A DNA stretch of 63,323 nt from the NCBI GenBank assembly GCA_963764665.1, contig CAVXTL010000018.1, positions 1 through 63,323 of the forward strand, written 5' to 3'. The translations under genes and the position numbers were made by a program. The DNA comes from JACVRW01 sp963764665 (GTDB lineage: Bacteria; Actinomycetota; Thermoleophilia; Solirubrobacterales; Thermoleophilaceae). This document shows positions 25,240-33,877 of this stretch, piece by piece. The first letter of the stretch is position 1. Every line of letters starts with the position of its first letter. The notes beneath the pieces were generated by a model. That model saw nothing but the letters and a program-made list of their open reading frames with translations. It was not told the DNA's origin and made no database searches.

Positions 25240-26038
25240 CTACGTAGGCCCGTCGGGCCCCGCATCTGCCGAAGGTCGAGGTTTCCCGATTGGTCGCAGC
25301 ACGCAGTAGGTCGACCCCAGGCTCGTCGCATCGCCGGGGTCGTGATGAACGTGGGGCGCGTGCAGGCCGCAGGCGCGTGCGTCGGCGGCGAGGTCCTCGG
25401 GGCTGACCCGGTGGTAGGTCAGCACAGCGGGTGCGATGGGGCGACTGGTCAGGCGTCCCGCGCTACGCCGATGGACGCTGCGCTTCCAGGTGACCTGCGC
25501 GCCGCCCTCCGTCTCGGTCACGGCCAGTTGCTGGCAGACGAAGGTTCGTCCGCGAGCGCGTAGGCGCTGGCGTGGCGCGGGCGTGGCGCACTCGCGCAGC
25601 ACCTCGTCGACGTCCACGATCGCGACCACGGCCAGGCCGCTCACGGCCAGGTGGCGCGCGATCACGCGCAGGAGCGCCTGCCGCTCGCGCCGGCCGCCGA
25701 TCGTCTGCGCCAGGCCAATGGGCGCGATGATCAGGTCGAAGCTTCGGCCGAGGTCGAGCTTGGTCGCATCACCCAGCACGGGCGTGACCGACAGCCCGCG
25801 CGCCTCGGCACGGCGGACCAGCTCTTCGAGCAATGGATCGTCGAGGTCGTTCGCCCAGAGATCCGTCAGCCCGGCCAGCTCGAGCGCGACCCTGCCGGTG
25901 CCCGCTCCCAGCTCGAGGGTCGAGCCGGCCCGCTCGGGCCAGCTCGCAGTAGGACGGGAGGTCCTCGGTGCGGCCACCCTGCTGGAGATCGTGGAAGACG
26001 ATGCTCTCGGTCCTTCGAGGCGGGGTCTGCCCGGGCAC
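25240..26038 (-). pseudogene. Class I SAM-dependent methyltransferase, frameshifted near its N-terminus
   Basis: The C-terminal frame carries SAM motif I (STLELGAGTGRVALELAG), DLWANDLDDPLLEELVRRAE and SFDLIIAPIGLAQTIGG. Its open frame continues upstream to 26136 but as improbable Arg/Ser-rich sequence. In another frame a plausible N-terminus begins at GTG 26038 (PRRTESIVFHDLQQGG ... DLPSYCELA) and runs straight into the same region. The two frames meet around 25928-25945 in a GC-rich stretch, so a single indel separates the parts. Either the gene is a recent pseudogene or the assembly has an error. The last ~60 residues are poorly conserved. Substrate unknown. Confidence 0.7.
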
Positions 26039-26123
26039 CGCCAGACCCTAGTTCTTGCGATGCATGCCGATCTCATCCGATCGAGGTGATGCGAGCGGAG
26101 CGGCGGCGCGAAACGATCGCCGG

Positions 26124-27971
26124 ATGGCTCGTGCACTGATCGCCGGGGCAGTCTGCGTTGCTCTCTGTGCGGCGCCGTCCCAGGCGGCCGCGGACGTGGA
26201 CTACGGCCCGATCTCCCACAAGGGGCTGCACAAGGTGGGTGCGACGTCCACCGGTCTCAAGCTGGGGCTCCAGATCGGCCTGATCGCCAACAACTCGGGC
26301 GTTCAGAAGGCGGCGAAGTCCGCCAGCAACCCGTCGTCCTCGTCGTACGGGAAGTACCTCTCGCTGTCGAAGCTCCAGAGCAAGTACGGGGCCACCTCGT
26401 CGAAGCGCAAGGCCGTGGTGAACGCGTTCAAGTCGAAGAGCGTCACGGCCAAGGTCGACGTGACCCATCTGAGGGTGAGCGCGACCTTGTCGGTTGGCAA
26501 GGCGCAGAAGATGTTCGGGACGAAGTGGGCGAACTACAGGACCTCCTCGGGCGCGGTTCTCGCCCTTCCGGTCAACAAGCCAAAGCCCCCGAAGGGGATC
26601 AAGGGGAACGTGGACACGATCGCGGGCATGCGGGTGACCGTGAAGGGCGGCTCATCGTCGTCCGCCGGCCCAGCAGGGGCCCCGGTCGCCAGGTCCGCAG
26701 GCGGCCCGGCCTACGACGGCGGCACCCCCACGCGGACCGGCACGGTGGGTCCATCGTGTGTCGGGACGACCTACCCCAGCGCGCTCGCCTCGTCCTCCGG
26801 GCTGTACCCGAACCAGATCCTGGACGCCTACGGGATCGCTCCGCTTCACTCCGCCGGCGTACTTGGTCAGGGGGCGAGGCTGGCGATCGTCGGCGAGGCG
26901 CCCACGCCGACGTCGGATGTGAACGAGTTCCGCGACTGCTTCGGCGCGCAGGGGACGGCGCTGAAGATCCACAACGGCTCCGGCATCAAGCCGATCCTGG
27001 AGAGCTCGCTCGACGCGATGGTGGCCTCGATGGTGGCTCCACAGCTCGATCGGTTCGATCTCTGGGTCCAGCCGATCACCGAGGACGCGGACGACGGGAA
27101 CGTGCTCGGGTTCCTGAAGATGCTCGCCTCGCCGCTCCAGGCGACCACCAACGGCGCGCCGCTTCCGCATGTCGTCTCGGTGTCCTACGGCGTCTGCGAG
27201 TCCACGGTCTCCAAGTACTCGGCGTCGCGGACACTGGTCACCCGCCTGCTCGCGGCGGAGGCGGCGCTGGGGATAACGGTGGTGGTCGCGGCCGGCGACA
27301 CCGGCTCATCCGCGTGCGCTCGCGGCGTGCCGGCCGGCCAGCTCACCTCGAGCGAGAAGAAGCCCCAGGTGTCCTGGCCCGCGAGCTCGGGGTGGGTGCT
27401 GGCGGTGGGCGGAACGAACCTGACCCTGAACTCGAACAACGCGATCGCCTCCACCGGCCCGTGGAACGACACCGCCTACCCGGCGCCGTTCACGGCGAAC
27501 GCGGGGGGCGGGGGCGGCCAGAGCACCTTCCAGAACCGCCCCTCGTGGCAGCCCGCGCAATCGTTCGCGAGCTCGAAGTACCGGATGGTCCCGGACATCG
27601 CGGCCTTCGCCGACGAGAGCCCTGGCTATCCGATCGTCTGCTCGAGCGGTGTCAAGGGCTGCCCCAAGTCCGGAGCCCAGAGCATCAGCTTCGTGGGCGG
27701 GACGAGCGCGGCGGCGCCGCTCGTGGCGGGCATGATCGCCCTCTGGAACCAGCAGGCCAAGCAGCAGGGCCTGCCGCGTCCGGGCTTCGTGCCCCCGGCG
27801 CTCTACTCGACGGCGAAGCGCAACCCGGGTGCGTTCATCGACATCACACAGGGCGGCAACGCCCTCTTCGGAGGGTCGTGCTGCCCGGCCCGGCCCGGCT
27901 TCGACCTCGCCACCGGGCTCGGCTCGCCGCTGGCGAACCAAATCGCCGCGCTCCTGAGCGCCGGCGGCTGA
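26124..27971 (+). CDS. Secreted S53 family serine-carboxyl peptidase (sedolisin/kumamolisin-like)
   Basis: 615 residues from ATG 26124 with a signal peptide (ARALIAGAVCVALCAAPSQAAA). Residues ~35-170 are the pro-kumamolisin activation domain (SSYGKYLSLSKLQSKYG ... VTHLRVSATLSVGKAQKMFG). A Ser/Gly/Ala linker precedes the catalytic domain. The S53 catalytic residues are visible: ExxxD in LESSLDAMVA (about E293, D297), oxyanion Asp in VVVAAGDTGSS (about D392) and the nucleophile Ser in VGGTSAAAPLV (about S528). The Ca-binding end motifs FIDITQGGN and FDLATGLGSP are also present. An acid-active endopeptidase that self-processes after export is expected. Confidence 0.93.
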   Translation: MARALIAGAVCVALCAAPSQAAADVDYGPISHKGLHKVGATSTGLKLGLQIGLIANNSGVQKAAKSASNPSSSSYGKYLSLSKLQSKYGATSSKRKAVVNAFKSKSVTAKVDVTHLRVSATLSVGKAQKMFGTKWANYRTSSGAVLALPVNKPKPPKGIKGNVDTIAGMRVTVKGGSSSSAGPAGAPVARSAGGPAYDGGTPTRTGTVGPSCVGTTYPSALASSSGLYPNQILDAYGIAPLHSAGVLGQGARLAIVGEAPTPTSDVNEFRDCFGAQGTALKIHNGSGIKPILESSLDAMVASMVAPQLDRFDLWVQPITEDADDGNVLGFLKMLASPLQATTNGAPLPHVVSVSYGVCESTVSKYSASRTLVTRLLAAEAALGITVVVAAGDTGSSACARGVPAGQLTSSEKKPQVSWPASSGWVLAVGGTNLTLNSNNAIASTGPWNDTAYPAPFTANAGGGGGQSTFQNRPSWQPAQSFASSKYRMVPDIAAFADESPGYPIVCSSGVKGCPKSGAQSISFVGGTSAAAPLVAGMIALWNQQAKQQGLPRPGFVPPALYSTAKRNPGAFIDITQGGNALFGGSCCPARPGFDLATGLGSPLANQIAALLSAGG

Positions 27972-27981
27972 CGATCCGGCC

Positions 27982-28668
27982 TTGATCGGTCATTCACTGG
28001 CCGTCGCGCACCGGGCGTTCGCCAGGGACGCGTGGGATCGCTGGATCGCACTCGGCTTCGCGGTCGGTTCGGCGTGCTTCTTCATCGGTCCCTTCCCCGG
28101 GTTCGTGCAGCTCGTCGGTGCAGGGGCCGATGGCGTCGTCTTCTTCGCAGGCTCGATCTTCTTCACCCTGGCGGCCGCCCTCGAGGTGCGAGAGGCAACG
28201 CTGAGGCGCGGACGTCGCTGGGGGACGGATGCGTCGTGGTGGAGCGCAGCGATCCAGTTCGCCGGCACGCTGCTGTTCAACCTCAGCACCTTCGAGGCCA
28301 TGCAGGATGGGCTCTCCACCAAGCAGGAGAATCACCTGGTCTGGGCTCCAGACGTGTTCGGATCGACTGCGTTCCTCATCTCCGGCGCGCTCGCCTATCG
28401 CGTGGCCACCGGACCGCACCTGCTTCCGGTCCGCCGCGACCGCGGGTGGAAGATGGCCGCCGTGAACCTGGCCGGTTGCGTTCTGTTCGGGATCTCCGCG
28501 GCGGCCTCCTACGTGGTCCCGTCGAGCGGTTCGATCCTCGACCTGGCCGCCGCCAACTGGACCACCTCGCTCGGCGCCGCCTGTTTCTTCGCCGGCTCAC
28601 TCATGCTTCTTGCGCCTCAGCACGAGGGGCCGCCCATCGGCGGCCCCTCTCTCGGCTCGGCTGTCTGA
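27982..28668 (+). CDS. YrhK-like multi-pass membrane protein
   Basis: 228 residues from a TTG start 10 nt after the peptidase stop. Six hydrophobic segments are visible (e.g. ALGFAVGSACFFIGPFPGFV, ADGVVFFAGSIFFTLAAALE, SAAIQFAGTLLFNLSTFEAM). The pairing of G-S-x-x-F-x-x-G-P-x-P and F.GS..F..AA motifs resembles YrhK-domain proteins, which have no known biochemical role. The final codons overlap a strong 11-bp hairpin that probably ends the transcript. Confidence 0.7.
   Translation: MIGHSLAVAHRAFARDAWDRWIALGFAVGSACFFIGPFPGFVQLVGAGADGVVFFAGSIFFTLAAALEVREATLRRGRRWGTDASWWSAAIQFAGTLLFNLSTFEAMQDGLSTKQENHLVWAPDVFGSTAFLISGALAYRVATGPHLLPVRRDRGWKMAAVNLAGCVLFGISAAASYVVPSSGSILDLAAANWTTSLGAACFFAGSLMLLAPQHEGPPIGGPSLGSAV
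28624..28649. terminator. Strong GC-rich hairpin over the 3' end of the YrhK-like gene
   Basis: Perfect 11-bp arms (GAGGGGCCGCC and its complement) around a CATC loop, inside the last ~15 codons of the membrane-protein frame and just before the convergent stop of the next gene. A pyrimidine-rich TCTCTC follows instead of a T-run. It is likely a transcription terminator embedded in coding sequence, possibly serving both strands. Confidence 0.55.
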
Positions 28669-28672
28669 TGCT

Positions 28673-29053
28673 CTAGCGGTCTCCGCCGTTGTCGTCGCCG
28701 CCGTTGTCGTCGTCGTCGCGGCCGCCGTGCTCGCCGCCGCCTCCGGACTTCTCGACCTCGATCGCGATCCAGCGTCCGTTCTTGCGCTTCACGGTCGACT
28801 CGATGTTCGTCTGGCCCTTCTTCAGCCCGGCGAAGCCGTTGATCCGCTCGAAGCGTGTGTTGCGGGTGACCTTGATTCGCTTGGTGCCCCGCTCGCTGTC
28901 ATGCAGGCGGAAGGTGCGGGCATCGCGGTTGACGCTCACGACCTTGCCCTCGAACTCACGCACCAGGGATGCGGTGGGGGCGGGTGCCGCGATCGCGGTG
29001 GCCGCGACCGAGATGGCGACGACCAAAGCTGCTGTGGTTGCGATGAGCTTCAC
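28673..29053 (-). CDS. Secreted DUF5666-like small protein with acidic C-terminal tail
   Basis: 126 residues with a clear signal peptide (LIATTAALVVAISVAATAIAA). The mature part shows the OB-like pattern FEGKVVSVNRDARTFRLHD ... TRFERINGF ... VESTVKRKNGRWIAIEVE, typical of DUF5666-type exported proteins. It then ends in a Gly/Asp/His run (GGGGEHGGRDDDDNGG), which could bind divalent metal. Function unknown. It converges on the YrhK-like gene with 4 nt between the stops. Confidence 0.7.
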   Translation of the reverse strand: MKLIATTAALVVAISVAATAIAAPAPTASLVREFEGKVVSVNRDARTFRLHDSERGTKRIKVTRNTRFERINGFAGLKKGQTNIESTVKRKNGRWIAIEVEKSGGGGEHGGRDDDDNGGDDNGGDR

Positions 29054-29175
29054 TTGTGACCTCGATTCCTATTCGCAGGATTTGCAAGGTCAGCATGCCC
29101 CTCCCCGGGCCAGCGCTCGGCTAGGCGCGGGACAAGAATTGGTAAGGGCTCACCGCGAGGCGCGCAGGTGGGCGC

Positions 29176-31092
29176 TTATCGTTCTGTGAGGTTCTTCCGG
29201 GCGGCGTCCCCGTCGCGTGTGTAGTTGAGCGGTAACGCCTTGCCGTCCACCAGCGCGAAGAGCTTGAGCCGCCGGAGCGTTGCGACCTGGGTGCGCGGAC
29301 TGCCACGCAGCTGGAGCGAGAACCCGGCCCTGGAGAGCTCGTCCCCAAATCCACGTTCAAGGTCTGGCCTCGGAAGGATCGGGCCTTGTGTGACCAAGAG
29401 CTTGCCGTCTGAGAACGCCACCACCTCGGTCGCGGCAGCGACCGAGGCGATGTCACCGGCCCAGCCCCTCACGACGAGCCGCTCGCTGTCTCCCTCGAGC
29501 GCCTCGATCCGGCCACCCGCACGGTCAACGATCGGGATGGTGCCCCCGGGCTTCAGGACGATCCGGGGGTCATCGCTCTCGGTGAGGCGGCCTTTCAGCT
29601 CGCCGGAGTATGTGCCGACTCCGACGGACAGGAGACCGGGAAAGAACCTCTGCGCACGCCTGACCGCAAGCCCGTCGGGCCCCGCGAACCGCGCCAAGCC
29701 GCGGAAGGTGTTGGACTGGGGAACGACCAGCTGAACTCGACCCCCGCGGGCGGCCTTTCTCCACGCGGCGTGATCCTCGATGCTGGCCAAGAAGATGTCG
29801 CGGGGACGCTCGAGGTAGATGCCGATTGGCAACAACAGGTTGTCCGGCTTGGTCAGGCTGACCACCTCGTCGGTTGCTCTCGACTCGCTCTCGAGGTACT
29901 GCGCCACGCCCCGTGCATCGGGCCGGCGGTGCTCGCGAGTGAGACTGGCCGCCACACCTATCCCCAAGCCGGTCACCGCCAGCGCGATCGCCAGTTTCGA
30001 CACGCGCGCGTCAATCGAGACCAGCGCCCATCCCAGCACCAGCGCAAGCGCAGGGATCGATGCGCTGAGGTTGCGCGGAATGTAGAGATCGGCACCGCCG
30101 CCGACGGAGTACAAGAGGAGACCGACAGGGGTGGCCGCGGCCAACAGCAGGATCAACGTGCAGGGCGATTGGAGTCGCGCACTCGGGGCCTGCCGAGTCG
30201 CAAAGAGAAAGACCAACCCGCCCGCCGTCAGTAACGCCGCCAAGCCCAGGAGAACCAGAGGGACCGTCCCGGGGATCTCGTCCAGGCCCGGATAGGGATG
30301 GCCCACCGTGGCGCGCGCCCAAAACTCAAGGGCGGTCGAGACGTTCTCCGACGTCGAGTCGCCGATGATCGCCACCTTGGCCTTATCGCTCTGCTGGTCC
30401 AGCATGGATGGCAGCCACGGCAAATAAATGAGCGCCACAGCAAGATGTGCGAGCACGAGCTCCCTGATCCGCTGCCGGTGAGATAGCAGCGCCCACAGCG
30501 CCTGCGTTCCAATCACGAAGATCGCGGTGTAGTGGGAGTACAGCGCGGCGGAGGTAGCCACGACGAACGTGATCCACCATCCCCACCCGCCGGAATCGAG
30601 AGCCCGCAGCAACGCGAGCGTGGAGACAGCGACGAGCGCGGCGAGCAGCGCGTAAGCCCGAGCTTCGGTGGCGTAAAAGACGGCAAAGGGACTCAAGGCG
30701 ACCAGCGCGGCACCCATGAGCCCGGCCAGCGCACTGATCGCCTGTCGCCCGAGCACAAAGGTCACCGGCACGAGGGCGGTTCCGGCGATGACCGACGGCG
30801 CACGGATAAGCGCAGGTGCCTCGCCTAGCTGGGCCGCTAACCAAGCGAGGATGTAGAACAGGGGCGGATTGACCTCGTTGCGATCCAGCCCGTCGAAGAT
30901 CCCACCGAAGTCAGCGCGCGTGTCGTCGAAGCTGTAGAGCTCGTCGCCGAAGAGGCTGTCATTGACCGCCACGAGCCTCACGGCCAGTGCGAGCGCGGTC
31001 AGAGCAGTCACGCCAATCCACACCGTCCGCTGCGAGCCGCCGTTCCCGCGAGCTCCGATAGGCCTCCGAACCGCTCTGTCTCCGGCGACCAT
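29176..31092 (-). CDS. GT39/PMT-like polyprenyl-phosphate-dependent glycosyltransferase (membrane)
   Basis: 638 residues with a hydrophobic N-terminal two-thirds (about 10-11 membrane segments) and a soluble C-terminal ~200 residues. The first extracytoplasmic loop holds the GT-C acidic motif in DSLFGDELYSFDDTRADF, with LDRNEVNPPLFYILAWLA, which is typical of ArnT/PMT-2 family transferases using lipid-linked sugars. The acceptor is unknown. The start ATG at 31092 is followed by a basic cytoplasmic leader. The gene stands alone between the DUF5666-like gene and tRNA-Val, both of the same orientation. Confidence 0.85.
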   Translation of the reverse strand: MVAGDRAVRRPIGARGNGGSQRTVWIGVTALTALALAVRLVAVNDSLFGDELYSFDDTRADFGGIFDGLDRNEVNPPLFYILAWLAAQLGEAPALIRAPSVIAGTALVPVTFVLGRQAISALAGLMGAALVALSPFAVFYATEARAYALLAALVAVSTLALLRALDSGGWGWWITFVVATSAALYSHYTAIFVIGTQALWALLSHRQRIRELVLAHLAVALIYLPWLPSMLDQQSDKAKVAIIGDSTSENVSTALEFWARATVGHPYPGLDEIPGTVPLVLLGLAALLTAGGLVFLFATRQAPSARLQSPCTLILLLAAATPVGLLLYSVGGGADLYIPRNLSASIPALALVLGWALVSIDARVSKLAIALAVTGLGIGVAASLTREHRRPDARGVAQYLESESRATDEVVSLTKPDNLLLPIGIYLERPRDIFLASIEDHAAWRKAARGGRVQLVVPQSNTFRGLARFAGPDGLAVRRAQRFFPGLLSVGVGTYSGELKGRLTESDDPRIVLKPGGTIPIVDRAGGRIEALEGDSERLVVRGWAGDIASVAAATEVVAFSDGKLLVTQGPILPRPDLERGFGDELSRAGFSLQLRGSPRTQVATLRRLKLFALVDGKALPLNYTRDGDAARKNLTER

Positions 31093-31151
31093 TCAGGGGA
31101 CCCTAGGCGCTTGAAGGCGTGTCAGTCACCCCACGCCACCGATCCGCGGGA

Positions 31152-31224
<73 letters not shown>

Positions 31225-31247
31225 GCAGGAGTCGAGTCTAGGCAGCC

Positions 31248-31253
31248 TAGTAT
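31248..31253 (+). promoter_or_regulatory. -10 hexamer TAGTAT before a leaderless GTG
   Basis: TAGTAT ends 7 nt before GTG 31261, again without a Shine-Dalgarno sequence. It lies in the 5' flank of the divergent tRNA-Val gene. Confidence 0.4.
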
Positions 31254-31260
31254 CCGGCCG

Positions 31261-31599
31261 GTGAACAGCCGCCTCTTCTGGAAGGCCCTCGCCGTGCAGG
31301 CGGCCGCGGTGGCCGTCCTGTTCGGCGTGCTGGTGGCGCTGCCGCTGCCCGAGGACTTCTTCGAGGACGTGGGCTTCGTGGTCGGACCGCTCGCGTGGAT
31401 CGCGTGTTCGCTCGTGACCGGGCGCGTGCTGGGCCTACCCGCAGTGTTCGTGCTCTTCGCGGCGGTGGCCGGCGGCGTGGCGGGCGCCATCGTGCTGCTG
31501 GTGGCCGGCCACTTGGCCGGCATGGGCGTGGCCCTGCTCGTGTTCGGCGCCTCCTGCGCCGGCTACGACCCCGCAGCAGAGGAAGCCGCCGCCGGATAG
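31261..31599 (+). CDS. Small hypothetical membrane protein
   Basis: 112 residues from GTG 31261. Three or four hydrophobic segments: LFWKALAVQAAAVAVLFGVL, VGFVVGPLAWIACSLVTGRV, and LPAVFVLFAAVAGGVAGAIV with AGHLAGMGVALLVFGASCAG. Charged loop LPEDFFEDVG between the first two. I do not recognise a named family. It precedes the GMC oxidoreductase by 32 nt in the same orientation; the pair may be co-transcribed. Confidence 0.7.
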   Translation: MNSRLFWKALAVQAAAVAVLFGVLVALPLPEDFFEDVGFVVGPLAWIACSLVTGRVLGLPAVFVLFAAVAGGVAGAIVLLVAGHLAGMGVALLVFGASCAGYDPAAEEAAAG

Positions 31600-31631
31600 G
31601 GTCGCCCGGAGGGCGACCAGGAGGGAAGAAC

Positions 31632-33608
31632 ATGGCGGTGGCTCAATCGGTGCTGACCGAGACGCAGCGCGAGACGCTCGAGGCGCTCGGCGACACCTTC
31701 ATCCCGGCGATCGAAGCCGACTCACACGACCCCGTGGAGAAGGAGTTCCTGGGACGGGCGGCCTCGGACCTGGCGGTGGCGGCGCAGATCGAGGGGCTCA
31801 TGGCCGAGGTGCTCCTGCCAGAGGAGCTTCTGCTCGTCGGCGGGCTGCTCGACGCGCTCGCCGCGGAGGGGTTCGCCAAGGCCGACCTCGACGCGCGCAC
31901 GCAGATCTTCCACGCCTTCTCCGAGCAGGACGCCGACGCCAAGCTCGGCCTGCTCCAGCTGAAGGCGCTGACGCTGCTCTTCTTCTACGCCCTCCCCGAC
32001 GAGCTCGGGCAGAACCCGAACTGGGAGGCGATCGGCTATCCGGGCCCGAACTCGCCTCCACCCTCGCCTGCCGATGCGCCCAAGACGCTCGCCGTGGAGG
32101 AGGTCTCGGGACCGTCCGCCACCCTGACCGCCGACGTCTGCGTGATCGGCTCGGGAGCCGGCGGCGGCGTGATCGCCGCCGAGTGCGCCAAGGCGGGCAG
32201 GTCGGTGCTCGTTCTCGAGATGGGCGCGTACAGCAACGAGTCGGACTTCAAGCAGCTGGAACTGCCCGGCTACCTCGAGCTGTACTACGGCGGCGGGCTG
32301 GCGGCCACCGAGTCGGGCTCGATCGCCATCCTCGCCGGGCAGACGCTCGGCGGCGGCACCGTCATCAACTACATGAACTGCGTCCGGACCCCCGACCGGG
32401 TGCTGAGCGAATGGGCCGGCCACGGGCTCGACGGCCTGGATGACCCGTCGTTCGTGAGCGAGCACATGGAGGCCGTGCTCGAGCGAATCGGCGCCAACAC
32501 GGAGGCCACGAAGCAGAACGGCACCCACCAGCGGCTGATGGCCGGCTGCGACGCGCTCGGCTACGAGCACCGCCCGATCTGGCGCAACGCGACCCTCAAC
32601 GACGATCCCGAGTTCTGCGGCTACTGCTCGATGGGCTGCCAGCAGGGCTGCAAGCGCTCGGCGATGAAGACGTGGCTGCAGGACAGCTCGGACGCGGGCG
32701 GGCGCTGCGTGCCGCGTTGCCACGCCGACCGAATCCTGGCCGAGGACGGGCGCGCGACGGGCGTGGAGGCCACGGTCACCCATCCCGACGGCTCGACTAC
32801 CGCTCTCACGGTCGAGGCGCCGACGGTGGTGGTGGCCTGCGGCTCGATCGAGTCACCGGCGCTCCTGCTCCGCAGCGGCATCGGCGGTCCGGCGGCCGGC
32901 AAGAACCTCCGCCTCCAGCCCGCCTTCGTGGTGATGGGCACCTACGACGAGCCCGTGGAGGGCTGGCGCGGGCAGGTCCAGTCGGCGCTGTCGGACCACT
33001 TCATCGACATCGAGGACGGCTACGGCTTCCTCATCGAGGCCACGGGCATGTTCCCCGCGCTCCTCGGCGCCAGCTACCCGTGGGAGTCGGGCGAGCAGCA
33101 CAAGCAGCTCATGCAGGCGCTCCGCTGGCAGGCGCCCTTCATCACCGTGGCCCGCGACCACGGTTCCGGTGAGGTGGTGCTCGACGAGCACGGGCGGCCC
33201 GTCGTGCGCTGGGACTTCGACGACGAGGTGGACGCTCGCCTGGCGGTCCGGGCACACATCGAGCTCGCGAAGCTGCACCAGGCGGCCGGGGCGATCGAGG
33301 TGTTCACCGCGCACGGGCAGGAGTTCCGCTGGCGCCAGGGCGAGGACTTCGAGGAGTACCTCGCCCAGCTCGAGTCCGCGCCCTACGGCCCTCTCGACGT
33401 GTCGTGCTTCACCGCGCACCAGCTGGGCTCGTGCCGGATGGGCTCGGACCCCGAGACCTCGGTGGCCGACGGCCGCGGGGAGCTGCACGATGTGAAGGGC
33501 GTCTGGATCGGCGACGGCAGCGCCTTCCCGAGCGCCCCGGGCGTGAACCCGATGGTCACGATCATGAGCCTGGCCCACCGCACGGCGAGCAACCTGCTGG
33601 CCGACTAG
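31632..33608 (+). CDS. GMC oxidoreductase with N-terminal gluconate-2-dehydrogenase-subunit-3-like domain (long-chain alcohol oxidase-like)
   Basis: 658 residues from ATG 31632. Residues ~1-130 are helical and resemble the gluconate 2-dehydrogenase subunit 3 / ferritin-like partner domain (LTETQRETLEALGDTFIPAIE, LTLLFFYALPDELGQNPNWEAIGYPG). Residues ~165-658 are a GMC flavoprotein: FAD motif DVCVIGSGAGGGVIAAECAK, GGGTVINYMNCVRTP, a Cys-rich loop CGYCSMGCQQGCK and the C-terminal CFTAHQLGSCRMG...GLWIGD-type block with NPMVTIMSLAHRTASNLL. The same two-domain order occurs in long-chain fatty-alcohol oxidases. It oxidises an alcohol to aldehyde; the real acceptor is unknown. Its stop lies 10 nt left of the first tRNA-Glu att copy. 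Confidence 0.88.
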   Translation: MAVAQSVLTETQRETLEALGDTFIPAIEADSHDPVEKEFLGRAASDLAVAAQIEGLMAEVLLPEELLLVGGLLDALAAEGFAKADLDARTQIFHAFSEQDADAKLGLLQLKALTLLFFYALPDELGQNPNWEAIGYPGPNSPPPSPADAPKTLAVEEVSGPSATLTADVCVIGSGAGGGVIAAECAKAGRSVLVLEMGAYSNESDFKQLELPGYLELYYGGGLAATESGSIAILAGQTLGGGTVINYMNCVRTPDRVLSEWAGHGLDGLDDPSFVSEHMEAVLERIGANTEATKQNGTHQRLMAGCDALGYEHRPIWRNATLNDDPEFCGYCSMGCQQGCKRSAMKTWLQDSSDAGGRCVPRCHADRILAEDGRATGVEATVTHPDGSTTALTVEAPTVVVACGSIESPALLLRSGIGGPAAGKNLRLQPAFVVMGTYDEPVEGWRGQVQSALSDHFIDIEDGYGFLIEATGMFPALLGASYPWESGEQHKQLMQALRWQAPFITVARDHGSGEVVLDEHGRPVVRWDFDDEVDARLAVRAHIELAKLHQAAGAIEVFTAHGQEFRWRQGEDFEEYLAQLESAPYGPLDVSCFTAHQLGSCRMGSDPETSVADGRGELHDVKGVWIGDGSAFPSAPGVNPMVTIMSLAHRTASNLLAD

Positions 33609-33618
33609 ACATCGGTGA

Positions 33619-33666
33619 GATAGGGGCGACGGGATTCGAACCCGCGATCCCCGGCGTGAAAGGCCG
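33619..33666. repeat. att copy 1: 48-bp fragment of tRNA-Glu 3' half (left end of island A)
   Basis: Identical over 48 bp to the anticodon-stem-to-3'-end half of the intact tRNA-Glu(TTC) at 40580-40653. No 5' half is present, so it cannot be a functional tRNA. This is the signature left by integration of an element into the 3' end of a tRNA gene. Confidence 0.9.
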
Positions 33667-33877
33667 CTATCCAACAGTCTGCAGATATGACCACGATGGT
33701 GCGCTCGTGATCGTCGGAGTGCTGATCGCCGCCCAGTCCCGTGGAACGGCGTCGACGCCACTACGACGCCAGCTCGCCCCGGAGCGGCTCCGCTTGCTAA
33801 ACGCCTTCGAGGCCATCCCAAGCACGAATACGGCAGGGATCTAGCCGAAGCGTCCGAAATCGAGGTCAGTTTCGGGC

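Noticed and set aside
33619..33666. Additional tRNA genes at 33619 and 36996
   Set aside because: Only the 3' half of tRNA-Glu is present at both places; the 5' acceptor strand and D-arm are missing, so these are att duplications.
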